Shown: positions 46,501 through 54,149, counted from the stretch's first letter. The stretch: 64,000 nt of DNA from G963691835 sp963691835 (GCA_963691835.1 OY829383.1:2418001-2482000); one strand, 5' to 3'. The notes: generated by a model from the sequence alone, not told the origin. Translations and numbers: made by a program.

Positions 46501-47241
46501 GGCACGTCCGCACCGACCGAGCGGCTCCATGTCGAGGGCAACGGCTACTTCACCGGCCAACTTCAGGTCGCGCCGTTGACCGTTGGTGGTTGGCCGAGCA
46601 TTCTCATTGGTAGCCCGTTGTTAACGACGACCCCGGCAAGGCTTGGGGTCGGCGCGCAGCGAACGGGCGAAGGGGATGCATATGTCGATCTCGTATCCAC
46701 TCCGGATCAACCAGACTATAGCTTTCGGGTGGTCCGATATGGCGGCGAGAACACAAACTCGGCACTTCGTCATCGTGGGACCGGCCAGCTTAACCTGAAT
46801 GCGCTAGACGCTGGTATGGTGTGCGCTTACACCAACGGCACAGAGCGTATGCGTGTGGTCCCGGACACCGGCTATGTCGGCATCGGCACCAGCGCACCAA
46901 CCGAGCGTCTTCACGTCGGGGGCAACGGTTACTTCACCGGCACGGTGACTGAGGCATCGGACGCGCGACTCAAAACGGACATCCTGCCGATCGATGACCC
47001 GATTGCGGTGATCTCATCGCTCAACCCGGTGACCTACCGAAAGCAGTCTGATCCCGCTGCGGGAAGAGAGGTCGGCCTGGTCGCTCAAGAGGTGTTCGAG
47101 GTCTTGCCCGAAGTCGTTGGAGGTACACCGGACGGTGAAGGGACCATGAGTGTCTCTTACGGCCGGATCGTCCCCTTGCTGATTGCGGCCATACAAAACC
47201 AACAACAGCGCATCGAAGCGCTGGAGCAGACCATCCAGTAA
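43561..47241 (+). CDS. Tail fibre with S74 intramolecular chaperone domain
   Basis: A 1226-residue receptor-binding fibre. The shaft has repeated GIGTSAPTERLHV-type motifs typical of trimeric fibres. The last 94 residues are an S74/endosialidase-type chaperone beginning SDARLKTDI, which carries the catalytic Ser (1133) and Lys (1138); self-cleavage just before Ser1133 would free the mature trimer. The C-terminus ends in a coiled coil (IAAIQNQQQRIEALEQTI). Two kinds of duplicated units build the stalk. It is a likely determinant of host range. Confidence 0.9.
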   Translation: MPWTVTIDGKTFTSANLEGNAYADEVSGFPGMLSAFAAEASALRGEASFFKGAGNLSTTTITPRSGEVSFTVAEEPAFAVGVKVRATSAAAPTNWMVGTVASIAGQVITVDVELWEGASARSDWVITYPISLSYMPVSSGTMTGPIDMGSHGLFIDTVNMKVGSLGSIFGTVSVSADLPMELRATLIGDAVLDFPSPETDHTSTWILKLTQGSPGGFEPVFADTTWLGAVVDWTAQTSGTETIVAVRLDEAGGGSAWAVSQIDGSVLPSNDGGGNDDPAVPDVTLVSSLEVLGDVAVPTGALGVGTTPPTEQLDVVGNIKVRQVDSLQPKMFFERPEGEWSLRVGDNGQFMFRDEFAADDLLGIHDGKVGIGRVNPQALLHLHDITPEIRLTDEDTGVSGRITVDGSTGALNIEADAFDDIVGSYIGFRVDGQESLRIRSDGDVSIGSVSDYYGLDWRLLAREDQDDVTRIGVVNGASGPNVRSAATLMTGTSGGFLTFDVRDNDGAPSASFSYGSIVEYVRSLMGGSEIWRINSDGDHGIGISSPLARLHVRSDTLGQAVGDEQVAFMASTATGNQSNVLIKTIRQSAGSNWSGTETRLEYNVDGSPIKNTWIGFHNDDSGSSRSNTIRFGEGAGDDEELWAEIRDGDWEFHGDIAIGTDGDVFNGNWRLVAREDKDDMTRIGVINAQKGPNASAAVNITGGTANSFARFDLRDNDGAPGMSINYGGGVLYERTLMGGSEIARRSGNGDYGIGTSAPLARLHVQSDALGEAAGDEQVAFMASTATDNQANVLIKTVRQTSGATWSGTESRLEYNVDGSPIKNTWIGFHNDDSGDSWSNTIRFGEGVGANERVWAIMKDGNVGINTDAPAGQLQVAPSSVGGWATVLVGSPDLTDGTARLEIGAQRTGEGAAYVDLVSTPLHSDYGIRLVRFTGQNANGALLYRGPGELKLIAQDAGAVTIQTNTVERMRVVPDTGYVGIGTSAPTERLHVEGNGYFTGQLQVAPLTVGGWPSILIGSPLLTTTPARLGVGAQRTGEGDAYVDLVSTPDQPDYSFRVVRYGGENTNSALRHRGTGQLNLNALDAGMVCAYTNGTERMRVVPDTGYVGIGTSAPTERLHVGGNGYFTGTVTEASDARLKTDILPIDDPIAVISSLNPVTYRKQSDPAAGREVGLVAQEVFEVLPEVVGGTPDGEGTMSVSYGRIVPLLIAAIQNQQQRIEALEQTIQ
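44926..46173 (+). repeat. Tail-fibre repeat B, two units of about 210 residues
   Basis: Unit 1 (44926-45561) and unit 2 (45562-46173) both run WRL(L/V)AREDxDD...RIGV, FD(V/L)RDNDGAP, PLARLHVxSD, EQVAFMASTAT, then SPIKNTWIGFHNDDSG. They are similar enough at the DNA level to allow recombination between units. Confidence 0.85.
46174..46941 (+). repeat. Tail-fibre repeat A, two units of exactly 128 residues
   Basis: Units 46174-46557 and 46558-46941 are each 384 bases and open QLQVAP. They contain a 47-base stretch that is identical in both copies (46459-46505 and 46843-46889) encoding the MRVVPDTGYVGIGT region, so the duplication is recent or kept by conversion. Confidence 0.9.
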
Positions 47242-47265
47242 CCCCCACATCCTCGGAGAGAAGTC

Positions 47266-47454
47266 ATGACACCTCAGGTGGCAAGCCTGACGTTGCAGTT
47301 CCTTGCGCGCGCGGATCTGAAAGGCGGCGAAGTCCCCGCCTTCAACTCATGCATCGAAGCGCTTCAAGGCCTCGTCAATGTATCTGGCGCCAAGTCCTCG
47401 GCTGGAAAAACTGAAATCAAAACTTTGACCGATGAAACGGAGGTTCCGGCATGA
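47266..47454 (+). CDS. Small phage protein, unknown
   Basis: A 62-residue protein preceded by GGAGAGAAG and overlapping the next ATG by four bases. It contains LTLQFLARADLKGGEVPAF, and the position after the fibre suggests a fibre-assembly or tail-tip accessory role. No family is recognised. Confidence 0.6.
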   Translation: MTPQVASLTLQFLARADLKGGEVPAFNSCIEALQGLVNVSGAKSSAGKTEIKTLTDETEVPA

Positions 47455-47828
47455 CCATCACTTACACCTGGAAAGTTGAAAGCCTGGACGTGATGCCCAC
47501 AAAGACAATTGGTGCCGAAGAGTTTTCGGACGTCGTGTCACGCGTTCATTGGCGTCTAATTGGCGTGGGTGAGGACGGTGTCACCGCGGAGGTCTACGGC
47601 GACGTGCTCCTTGATACCACCACGGTGGACCCGGAGACATTCGTCGCATTTGACGACCTTACACCCTCGAAGGTGGTCGATTGGGCCGTGGAGCTCATCA
47701 ATCGGTCCGAGGAAGAGAGCGTTGAGCACTTCAAATCACTCGTCGCCGATCAAATTGGGCGAAAGCGGACACCGATCAGTGTCACACGCACGCTGTCGGA
47801 ATCAGTCGTCGCCGACTCGGACATCTGA
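47451..47828 (+). CDS. Phage protein of DUF7936-like type
   Basis: A 125-residue protein starting MTITYTWKVESLDVMPTK, with VHWRLIGVGEDGVTAEVYGD (in part) and VDWAVELINRSEEESVEHF. This ITYTW...VHW pattern is seen in small proteins of many phages with no known function. ATGA overlap couples it to the previous gene. Confidence 0.6.
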   Translation: MTITYTWKVESLDVMPTKTIGAEEFSDVVSRVHWRLIGVGEDGVTAEVYGDVLLDTTTVDPETFVAFDDLTPSKVVDWAVELINRSEEESVEHFKSLVADQIGRKRTPISVTRTLSESVVADSDI

Positions 47829-47887
47829 GTTACGCCCTTGAAACGCCATCCATCCCTCTTGGCACCCCGATCTTTTGGAGCTTGGTC

Positions 47888-48544
47888 ATGTTTTTGCCCG
47901 GGCCGGCAAGTATTACACTACCATCTGACGAGCACTGGGAAAGAGTAAACCTACTCGTGCAGCCAACCGACCCTGTGCTTGAAGATCTGTCAAGTGCGTC
48001 TCGTTCTCTAACGTCGTTCGGTGAAGCCACCGTGACGCCAAATGAAGAATCGCCAACAGGCTACAGTCTTTGGTGTCGTGACGGCTATTTCGACAGTGCT
48101 TTAGATTATTTTGAGGCTGCGGCACTTCAAGGCTCTGGCCCGGACGAAAACGACTTTACCGTCGAAATTGTCACCAAGTTGAGGCGGAATGGCCGTCATA
48201 GGGGAATTTTCGGGAACAGTTCATTCAGTATAAGTGTACTTTACGATGTAGATCTTTATATAAATGGCCAGAATCATCTCAGTTTATTTTTCCTGAATCC
48301 AGGATCTTGGAAGTATATCGTGGTCCAGAGAGTTTCTGATTCAATATATGTTTTTCTCGATGGTGAACTAAGGAAAACTATTTCTTACAGTGGTCCCATT
48401 GATCTTGGAACCAATCAACCTCTCATGATTGGGAAGAGTCGGGGGACCGAGTGGAACTACGATGGGGAGTTCGCCGCTGTCAGAGTGACCGCGGCCGCGA
48501 GGTTCTCACCCGCCCCGGCATGGACGCCCGTCCCGACTTCGTAG
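47888..48544 (+). CDS. Concanavalin/LamG-like lectin domain protein, AT-rich
   Basis: A 218-residue protein with the jelly-roll pattern of LamG/laminin G-like carbohydrate-binding domains: FTVEIVTKLRR, ISVLYDVDLYING, WKYIVVQRVSDSIYVFLDGE (in part) and LMIGKSRG. Bases about 48180-48430 are visibly AT-rich compared with all neighbours, suggesting the lectin was acquired recently. GGAG seven bases upstream sets the ATG at 47888. It likely binds a cell-surface glycan, complementing the fibre. Confidence 0.7.
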   Translation: MFLPGPASITLPSDEHWERVNLLVQPTDPVLEDLSSASRSLTSFGEATVTPNEESPTGYSLWCRDGYFDSALDYFEAAALQGSGPDENDFTVEIVTKLRRNGRHRGIFGNSSFSISVLYDVDLYINGQNHLSLFFLNPGSWKYIVVQRVSDSIYVFLDGELRKTISYSGPIDLGTNQPLMIGKSRGTEWNYDGEFAAVRVTAAARFSPAPAWTPVPTS

Positions 48545-48626
48545 CGGCAAATCAGTCTTCATCGCCATCTTTAGCTCGATCACCAAAGGTGAGGTGTCGG
48601 GCTCAACAGGCTTGGGAGAAGCGATC

Positions 48627-49286
48627 ATGATCGCACAAATCGATACAGCCACTGGTTCGTTTCGGCGGTTCCGCAATGGATTTAGTCGGCCCGGAGCCGC
48701 TTTGTCTCAATCGGCGAGGGCGGCGGGATACGCCGGAAGAGGATACAAAGACCTCGAAAACACTTCTGAGTTGGTCGTCCGCGTTGTGTCGCCGACGCTT
48801 GATGACGATGAAGTGCTTGAGGCACTGACCGTCGACGATGGTCGGGCCGGGCAGCGGGACGGCGATATCTGGGTCGTGAACCAGCGAAAGAGGAATCTGG
48901 GCACAGAGGAGGTGGCCGTTGGCATCCGTGAACGCCGCGCCTCCTTGGCCTTGGAGGTCGACCGGGAGCTTGCACAGCGGCAGTCCGACGGATTTCTTCA
49001 CAGCGATGGCCATATCTATCAGATCGATTCCAGATCCCAGAGCCGGATGATATCGGCGCTTGTGCTCTTTTCGCAGGGCGTAAGCGGTGCACACCGCGGT
49101 TATTGGCGGGATGCTGCCAACGTCGACCGCGTAATGACAGATGATGATGCGACGACCCTGTTCCGTGCCGCATTGTCATACGGGGCGGCTCTGGTGGCTT
49201 CAGCCCATGCTCACAAGCGAAGCATCAGCTTGCTCGATTCCACAACAGACATGGAAGCGTATGACGTCTCAGCAGACTGGCCTTGA
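48627..49286 (+). CDS. DUF4376-type phage protein
   Basis: A 219-residue protein whose C-terminal part, GFLHSDGHIYQIDSRSQSRM then YWRDAANVDRVMTDDDATTLFRAAL (in part) and a short helix, fits the DUF4376 pattern found in tail-fibre-associated phage proteins. GGGAGAA six bases before ATG 48627 makes this a better start than the GTG at 48594. It is the last gene of the cluster; its stop lies seven bases from that of the convergent host gene. Confidence 0.75.
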   Translation: MIAQIDTATGSFRRFRNGFSRPGAALSQSARAAGYAGRGYKDLENTSELVVRVVSPTLDDDEVLEALTVDDGRAGQRDGDIWVVNQRKRNLGTEEVAVGIRERRASLALEVDRELAQRQSDGFLHSDGHIYQIDSRSQSRMISALVLFSQGVSGAHRGYWRDAANVDRVMTDDDATTLFRAALSYGAALVASAHAHKRSISLLDSTTDMEAYDVSADWP

Positions 49287-49292
49287 TGGTGT

Positions 49293-50156
49293 CTACATCT
49301 GCTTCCCTGCATGTCTCTCATCAATAACGACTGTCTGGTCTGTTTCTGCTCGAAGCGTAGAAATGGAAACATCCGTGAGATGAACAAACGCGGTGCCGAT
49401 GACGGCGTCACCGGCCATCCGGACCGGTGTCCAGAAATCAGTACCATCAAGTTTCGCGATCCAAAGCTTGATCGGGTCCGCCTTTCGGTCCTTGCCGAAC
49501 CAGGGTTTTTTGAAGCCGCCGGCCAGTGTCTCGAAACTGACTTCGCAAACGTACGCTTCGCCCTCAAAACTCGAATGCCGCGACTTCTTCAGTCGCTCTT
49601 TACCCGCCGGTGCCAGGGTAATGTTTGTTCGGGCGCGTCCATTGAAGACCGGAATCGTGTCGTCACATGGCGTGGAGTTCCGCCAAGACAAGCTGGCGTG
49701 CACGATGGCAGACAGCGGATCGACGATGTCGACTTGCAGATGCTCTGGAACGGGATCTCGCTCCTCCGGGTCAATCGGAGGGTCTATACGGAGGGAGGGC
49801 GGTGCACCGTCTCGATGTTCAAGGTCAAGCTCCCGCACTTCATCTCTGACGATCCCGCGCACCTGAAAACGCTCCGGTATGATTTCGCCGTTGACGATCC
49901 GGCCGGACGCCGTTGACCGGGACTCAAAAGAGAACAGTGTGTCCAAGAGACCGGACGACCTGCCAAGAGACTCGATCGAGTATCCGCCTGGCGCAATCTC
50001 CGTGCGCGCTTCGATCTCGACCACCCGCAGACCCCCAAGGAACACTTGGTAGTCCGCCTCAATGACAGTCTGCGCCGACGCATCAAGGCCGGTTGTGAGC
50101 ATGGCGGCCACAGCACCGACCGCTAAGGCGGGTCTCGTCGAGCGAAGTCGCAGCAT
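49293..50156 (-). CDS. DUF3108 domain-containing exported protein
   Basis: A 287-residue protein with a signal peptide (LRLRSTRPALAVGAVAAML, in part, ending SAQ) and the DUF3108 pattern: VIEADYQVFLGGLRVVEIEA, then FSFESRSTASGRIVNGEIIPERF (in part), and VDPLSAI. Function is not established; it is taken to be periplasmic. The ATG at 50156 gives a better signal peptide than 50171. It is the first host gene on the right side of the phage cluster. Confidence 0.85.
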   Translation of the reverse strand: MLRLRSTRPALAVGAVAAMLTTGLDASAQTVIEADYQVFLGGLRVVEIEARTEIAPGGYSIESLGRSSGLLDTLFSFESRSTASGRIVNGEIIPERFQVRGIVRDEVRELDLEHRDGAPPSLRIDPPIDPEERDPVPEHLQVDIVDPLSAIVHASLSWRNSTPCDDTIPVFNGRARTNITLAPAGKERLKKSRHSSFEGEAYVCEVSFETLAGGFKKPWFGKDRKADPIKLWIAKLDGTDFWTPVRMAGDAVIGTAFVHLTDVSISTLRAETDQTVVIDERHAGKQM

Positions 50157-50253
50157 GATCACTCCAGTCAAATACCGATCCGGCTTCGTATGTTCCTACG
50201 TAAGTCATTCCCTGTCGGATGCTATGGTTAACTCGCCGATGAGGTGATTCTCG

Positions 50254-50934
50254 TCATCTGGCGTTCCCAAACAGGAACCGATAGGTCGTGAGCGCGAACG
50301 CGTCGGGCGCCAAACCGAACCGCTCCAATCCACTGCCAAATCCGAAAGAGACCGCTGATCTCGCCGTGTCCACATCGGCCGCTTCGAGAATGATAATCCA
50401 CTCGGGCTGCTGATCTGAAGGGGGCTCCTTGCCTTGAGCCCGAACGCCCACATCAGAGACGGCTAAGTCGTTCTCCACGAGACACGCCCCCAACATACCC
50501 GGCCGTTTGCTGAGACTGGCCAGGAGCGACTCTGCCAGATGCTCGCGCAGCTGGTCCCGAATTCCCTCGCCTGGAAAGAAGCGGGCGAGACTAACCGCGC
50601 CACCAAAACCGTGCGTGAGATCAACAGTAACGCGGACAGTCAATCGTTCGAAGGCTGTGAACCGACCCATGACCCTTTGCGACCATTCGGACTGGTTCGC
50701 GAGCCTTTTCATGTAATCCGGATGTGAAAGATCTTCGACCGTGTCGGTCTCATAGGTGGCGAAATACTTTATCGGTGCGGGTCCGTCGGCCACATACCGT
50801 CTGGCCCGATGAAAGCCCGGCATCCAGACCCGTTCGTCGATGTGCTCCCGATTATACCACTCACTGTAGTCTTCGTCGTCTGCAGCATCCACCTGAGTGA
50901 AAGTGATCAGCATTCCTTTGCCAAGCAGCGCCAT
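50254..50934 (-). CDS. DUF4286-type protein
   Basis: A 226-residue ferredoxin-like-fold protein. The N-terminal half has the DUF4286 pattern LITFTQVDAADDEDYSEWYNREHIDERV (in part) with GFHRARRY, and the C-terminal half repeats a related alpha/beta layout. Relatives occur in aromatic or dimeric alpha-beta-barrel-like catabolic clusters. It ends a three-gene minus-strand run with the duplicated protein and the alpha/beta hydrolase. Confidence 0.7.
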   Translation of the reverse strand: MALLGKGMLITFTQVDAADDEDYSEWYNREHIDERVWMPGFHRARRYVADGPAPIKYFATYETDTVEDLSHPDYMKRLANQSEWSQRVMGRFTAFERLTVRVTVDLTHGFGGAVSLARFFPGEGIRDQLREHLAESLLASLSKRPGMLGACLVENDLAVSDVGVRAQGKEPPSDQQPEWIIILEAADVDTARSAVSFGFGSGLERFGLAPDAFALTTYRFLFGNAR

Positions 50935-50967
50935 CTCAGCTTTCCCTCCTAGTCCTCACGGCCTGGT

Positions 50968-51804
50968 CTACCTTTGCGCCAAGGAGTCGATGAAGTCCTT
51001 GGCTGGCATGCCAATCTCCGCGCCCATCGCTCTAGCCGTCTGGTTGATGTGGCTAAGGATACCATCGTGGTAGGTCGATCTGCCGTCGCCGATTCGCGCA
51101 GACTGAGCCGCGACGGTTCCTCCGGCGATACCCCATCCATCCAACGGCCCCAGTCTCGAAATGCCCGCCAGATCCTTGCCGCCCCCTGCGTCGTTGAAGA
51201 ACGCAGCATAGACCATCTGTTTCAACGCCCGCGTCGGATCGGATCCGAGCATTGCCCCGTGAGAGCCGGAAACGACGATCTTCTCCTCATCGCCCTCTGC
51301 CACGAGTGATATCGAGTCCATCAGCACGACGCGTCGTGTCCCCGATCGGACTGGCAACTCAATCCGGGCTTCTTCGTAAGCTGGGACCGGCAGATCCGGT
51401 CTGTCCGCCGCGGTCATCAGTCTGGCAGCATCCATAGCGCCGAAACCCACTTCCACACCCAACCGCGAAGCCTCTGCGTTCGTATATGAAACTATCCCCT
51501 CAGCGGCCGCACTCTCGCCGTTGCCAATGCGGCAACTCATCGTATCCAGCGTTGCATAGGGGATACCGAGGCCGGAGGCATATGTGCCCCCGCTGATTCC
51601 GGCATCCTCCTTACCCCGGCCGGCATCGTTGAGAATGATGCCGCGCGCTTTGGACTTCGCCGCGAGATAGGTCGCGTACACGCCGCCATGAGAGTTCCCG
51701 ATCACCACCTTACCGTCACACTCCGGCCCTAGGAGAGTGACGGTATCGGCGATGACGACACCATCTTCAGTCACTCGATTGGTCATGAGCTGAAACGTCC
51801 CCAT
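50968..51804 (-). CDS. Internally duplicated protein of unknown family
   Basis: A 278-residue protein made of two similar halves joined by a linker. Half one: KVVIGNSHGG, ILNDAGRGKEDAGIS, RIGNGESAAAEGIVSYTNAEA, LGVEVG. Half two: KIVVSGSHGA, FFNDAGGGKDLAGIS, RIGDGRSTYHDGILSHIN, MGAEIG. Shared SHG, NDAG-GK and RIG-G-S motifs look like a catalytic or ligand site kept in both copies. No signal peptide or membrane segment is seen. Start could also be the ATG at 51786. It lies between an alpha/beta hydrolase and a DUF4286-type gene, suggesting a catabolic role; function is unknown. Confidence 0.75.
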   Translation of the reverse strand: MGTFQLMTNRVTEDGVVIADTVTLLGPECDGKVVIGNSHGGVYATYLAAKSKARGIILNDAGRGKEDAGISGGTYASGLGIPYATLDTMSCRIGNGESAAAEGIVSYTNAEASRLGVEVGFGAMDAARLMTAADRPDLPVPAYEEARIELPVRSGTRRVVLMDSISLVAEGDEEKIVVSGSHGAMLGSDPTRALKQMVYAAFFNDAGGGKDLAGISRLGPLDGWGIAGGTVAAQSARIGDGRSTYHDGILSHINQTARAMGAEIGMPAKDFIDSLAQR

Positions 51805-51855
51805 TTGGGCACCGGTGTGGGCGAGCGCTTGCCCTTCAGCCGGAACGGTTTGCTC

Positions 51856-52650
51856 TCAGCCATGAGCCGCGAGAAACGGCATCAGTGCCGCGTTGAAGGC
51901 CTCCGCCTGCTCCATGTTTGCGAAGTGGGCCGCTTCCTTGAGGATCACGAGTTCCGACCCGGAGATATTCGCGTGAATCAACTCGGCTGCTGAGACCGGT
52001 GTTCCGGTGTCTTCTTCTCCGACAATAACCAGGACCGGTATATCCACGGATTTGATCGCTTCCCGCTGATCCATCACTTTGATTGCGTGACAACAGTTTA
52101 CGTACCCCTCAAGCGGAGTCGTGCTGATCATTTCACCAACGCTTGCCACATCGTCCGGTTGCCGTTTACGACCGGCTTCCGTGAACCAGCGCTCCAGCGT
52201 CGGCTGGACGATCGCGTCCATTCCCTGCTCACGCGCCATACGGACCCGGCCGTCCCAGACTTCCGGCGGCCCTAGTTGTGCCGCTGTATCGCAAAGAACC
52301 GCGCAGTGGAGACGGTGTGGATGCACCGTGGCGAGCATCTGGCCAACCATCCCGCCTTTCGACAGCCCGCAGAACCTTACTTTCTCCAATCCCATGACAT
52401 CCATCAGCCCGACGGCGTCGGTCGTTAACAACTCGATCGAATACGGGCCGGGAGGAACCTCCGACAAGCCCATGCCACGGGAGTCATATCGCAGGACACT
52501 GTATCCGGCACCGGTCAGAGCGGGTATCTGCGGGTCCCACATCTCCAGCCGTGACGCCAGTGAGTTCGACAGCATCACGACGGGACCGTCTTCCGGCCCG
52601 TCCCACTGAACGCGGAGCCTCGTCCCGTTCACGTCAACGATGTCACTCAT
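51856..52650 (-). CDS. Alpha/beta hydrolase, 3-oxoadipate enol-lactonase-like
   Basis: A 264-residue hydrolase. The nucleophile elbow is GLSKGGM (Ser near residue 97), the acid is in VIVGEEDTGTP and the catalytic His in EAAHFANMEQ. The overall pattern matches PcaD-type enol-lactonases, but no other beta-ketoadipate gene is nearby, so the substrate may differ. It leads the minus-strand trio, about 50 bases before the duplicated protein. Confidence 0.85.
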   Translation of the reverse strand: MSDIVDVNGTRLRVQWDGPEDGPVVMLSNSLASRLEMWDPQIPALTGAGYSVLRYDSRGMGLSEVPPGPYSIELLTTDAVGLMDVMGLEKVRFCGLSKGGMVGQMLATVHPHRLHCAVLCDTAAQLGPPEVWDGRVRMAREQGMDAIVQPTLERWFTEAGRKRQPDDVASVGEMISTTPLEGYVNCCHAIKVMDQREAIKSVDIPVLVIVGEEDTGTPVSAAELIHANISGSELVILKEAAHFANMEQAEAFNAALMPFLAAHG

Positions 52651-52713
52651 GGCAGCCCATCCCCTCTAAGAACCGTTCGACGCGCAGACTAGCGCAAGGC
52701 CACCTGGTCGCGT

Positions 52714-53310
52714 CTAGGGGAACAGACGCTCCGTCGTCCAGGGACCGGTCGGATCACTCCGTTGAAAGACGAAACGGTCGTGGAGACGGAACTCCCCGTC
52801 CTGCCAGAACTCGATGGCTCTGGGCACCAGCCGGAAACCTGACCAATGGGGCGGTCTCGGGACCTCCTTCTCTTCAAATTTCCGTGTGTACTCGTCCACC
52901 CGCGCTAGGAGCGTGTCCCGGTCTGCCAAGGGCTGAGATTGTAGAGATGCCCAGGCGCCGATGCGGCTCCCCCGGCGACGGGATTGGAAGTATTCGTCTG
53001 CCTCCCCATCGCTAACTTGCGCCACCGGGCCCTCGACCCGGACCTGCCGCAGCAAGCTCTTCCAATGAAAGCAGAGAGCGCAGTTCGGGTTTCCGAGCAG
53101 TTCCCGTCCCTTACGGCCCTGGAAATTCGTGTAGAAAACGAAACCGTCCGGGTCCACCCCCTTCAGCAAAAGAATACGGGCGGAGGGGCGTCCCTCACCG
53201 TCTACTGTCGCAACCGTCATTGCATTTGGATCATTAGGCTCCGACGCCTCTGCGTCCTTGAACCAGCGGTCGAAGAGATCGAAGGGGTCGTTGGTGTCGA
53301 GTTCGAACAT
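52714..53310 (-). CDS. pdxH: Pyridoxamine 5'-phosphate oxidase
   Basis: A 198-residue FMN enzyme that makes pyridoxal 5'-phosphate. Visible are MTVATVDGEGRPSARILLLKG (in part), the FMN-contacting YTNFQGRKGREL and CALCFHWKSLLRQVRVEG (in part). SRRRGSRIGAWAS and the C-terminal EFWQDGEFRLHDRFVF followed by W...RLFP complete the pattern. Length and ending are normal for the family (usual final motif RLAP). Confidence 0.95.
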   Translation of the reverse strand: MFELDTNDPFDLFDRWFKDAEASEPNDPNAMTVATVDGEGRPSARILLLKGVDPDGFVFYTNFQGRKGRELLGNPNCALCFHWKSLLRQVRVEGPVAQVSDGEADEYFQSRRRGSRIGAWASLQSQPLADRDTLLARVDEYTRKFEEKEVPRPPHWSGFRLVPRAIEFWQDGEFRLHDRFVFQRSDPTGPWTTERLFP

Positions 53311-53568
53311 CTTGTCGTCGCTCCGCCTTGGTTCACGCGTTATGATAGGCCCAGGTCCGAAGATGCGAGGGTCTTCTTGGAATTGCCCAAATGATGACCA
53401 AATCTCAGATTAAGCCGCATCTGGGGCAAGGGATTAATCCCGCCACGCACTGGCTTCAATCTTGCTGAGAGCGGGCGCGACATAACAGACCAATAGGGTC
53501 TGCATAAGCGCTAAGGGGACCGACGGACCCGGCCAGGGCCTCGGTTGCACAGGAAAGGACGAAAACGG

Positions 53569-54036
53569 ATGTTCAAGAAGATCGTTCTGGTGACGCTCAT
53601 GGGGGCAACACTTGCCGCATGTGAGTCGACCGGTACCAAACAGACGATCGGTGCATTGGCCGGTGCCGCAGGTGGCGCGGCGCTCGGCTCGCGGTTCGGC
53701 GGGGGGAGCGGTCAGGTTGCGGCTATCGCCGCTGGTACGCTGCTCGGCGCCTTCCTCGGCAGTGAGGTCGGCAAGTCGTTGGATAGCGCTGACAAGGCCG
53801 CGATGGCCTCGACCACGAATCAGGCGCTAGAGACCCAGCCGACCAACTCGGTCGCCGCTTGGCAGAACCCGGACAGCGGCAACTCCGGCACGATCACGCC
53901 GACCAAGACGTATCAGACTAGCGGCGGCACCTATTGCCGGGAGTTCCAGCAGACAATCACGGTCGGCGGGAAGACCGAGCAGGGCTTCGGCACCGCGTGC
54001 CGGCAGCCGGATGGTTCCTGGAAGATCGTCAACTGA
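53569..54036 (+). CDS. RT0821/Lpp0805-type surface lipoprotein (17 kDa antigen family)
   Basis: A 155-residue lipoprotein. The signal peptide ends in the lipobox LAAC (Cys19), followed by a glycine-zipper stretch GALAGAAGGAALGSRFGGGSGQV (in part) and AAGTLLGAFLGSEVG that probably spans or lines the outer membrane. The C-terminal beta part has GGTYCREFQQTI and GTACRQPDGSWKIV typical of the 17-kDa antigen family. AGGAAAGGA precedes the ATG. About 260 bases upstream hold no gene that I recognise. Confidence 0.88.
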   Translation: MFKKIVLVTLMGATLAACESTGTKQTIGALAGAAGGAALGSRFGGGSGQVAAIAAGTLLGAFLGSEVGKSLDSADKAAMASTTNQALETQPTNSVAAWQNPDSGNSGTITPTKTYQTSGGTYCREFQQTITVGGKTEQGFGTACRQPDGSWKIVN

Positions 54037-54104
54037 TCGCTTTTGCGTCAGAGGCGTTTGACGTCGGACCGAACGACAGTCAGTTTCCTAGTTCGGATAG
54101 CAAC

Positions 54105-54130
54105 GGGGCGGGACGGATCAGTTCCGCCCC
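54105..54130 (+). terminator. Terminator-like hairpin after the lipoprotein gene
   Basis: GGGGCGGGAC pairs with GTTCCGCCCC through one G-U pair across a 6-base loop and is followed by GCTTT. A moderately good intrinsic terminator, 20 bases before the J-domain start. Confidence 0.55.
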
Positions 54131-54149
54131 GCTTTAAGGCGTCAGGGCC

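Larger units (their letters stand above)
24353..49286. mobile_element. Prophage or gene-transfer-agent-like particle cluster
   Basis: A contiguous block of phage genes: minus-strand repressor, then plus-strand packaging, portal, capsid, connector, tail tube, chaperone, tape measure, hub, fibre and lectin genes. Boundaries are set by flanking host genes (hyuA on the left, DUF3108 on the right), not by att sites, which I could not find. I see no integrase, excisionase, replication, holin, endolysin or maturation protease gene. Tail architecture is siphovirus-like because of the chaperone frameshift and long tape measure. The cluster may be a reduced prophage or a co-opted transfer agent. Confidence 0.85.

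Noticed and set aside
46459..46889. 47-base identical repeat as a possible mobile-element or att repeat
   Set aside because: Both copies are in frame inside the tail fibre and belong to its 128-residue repeat units.
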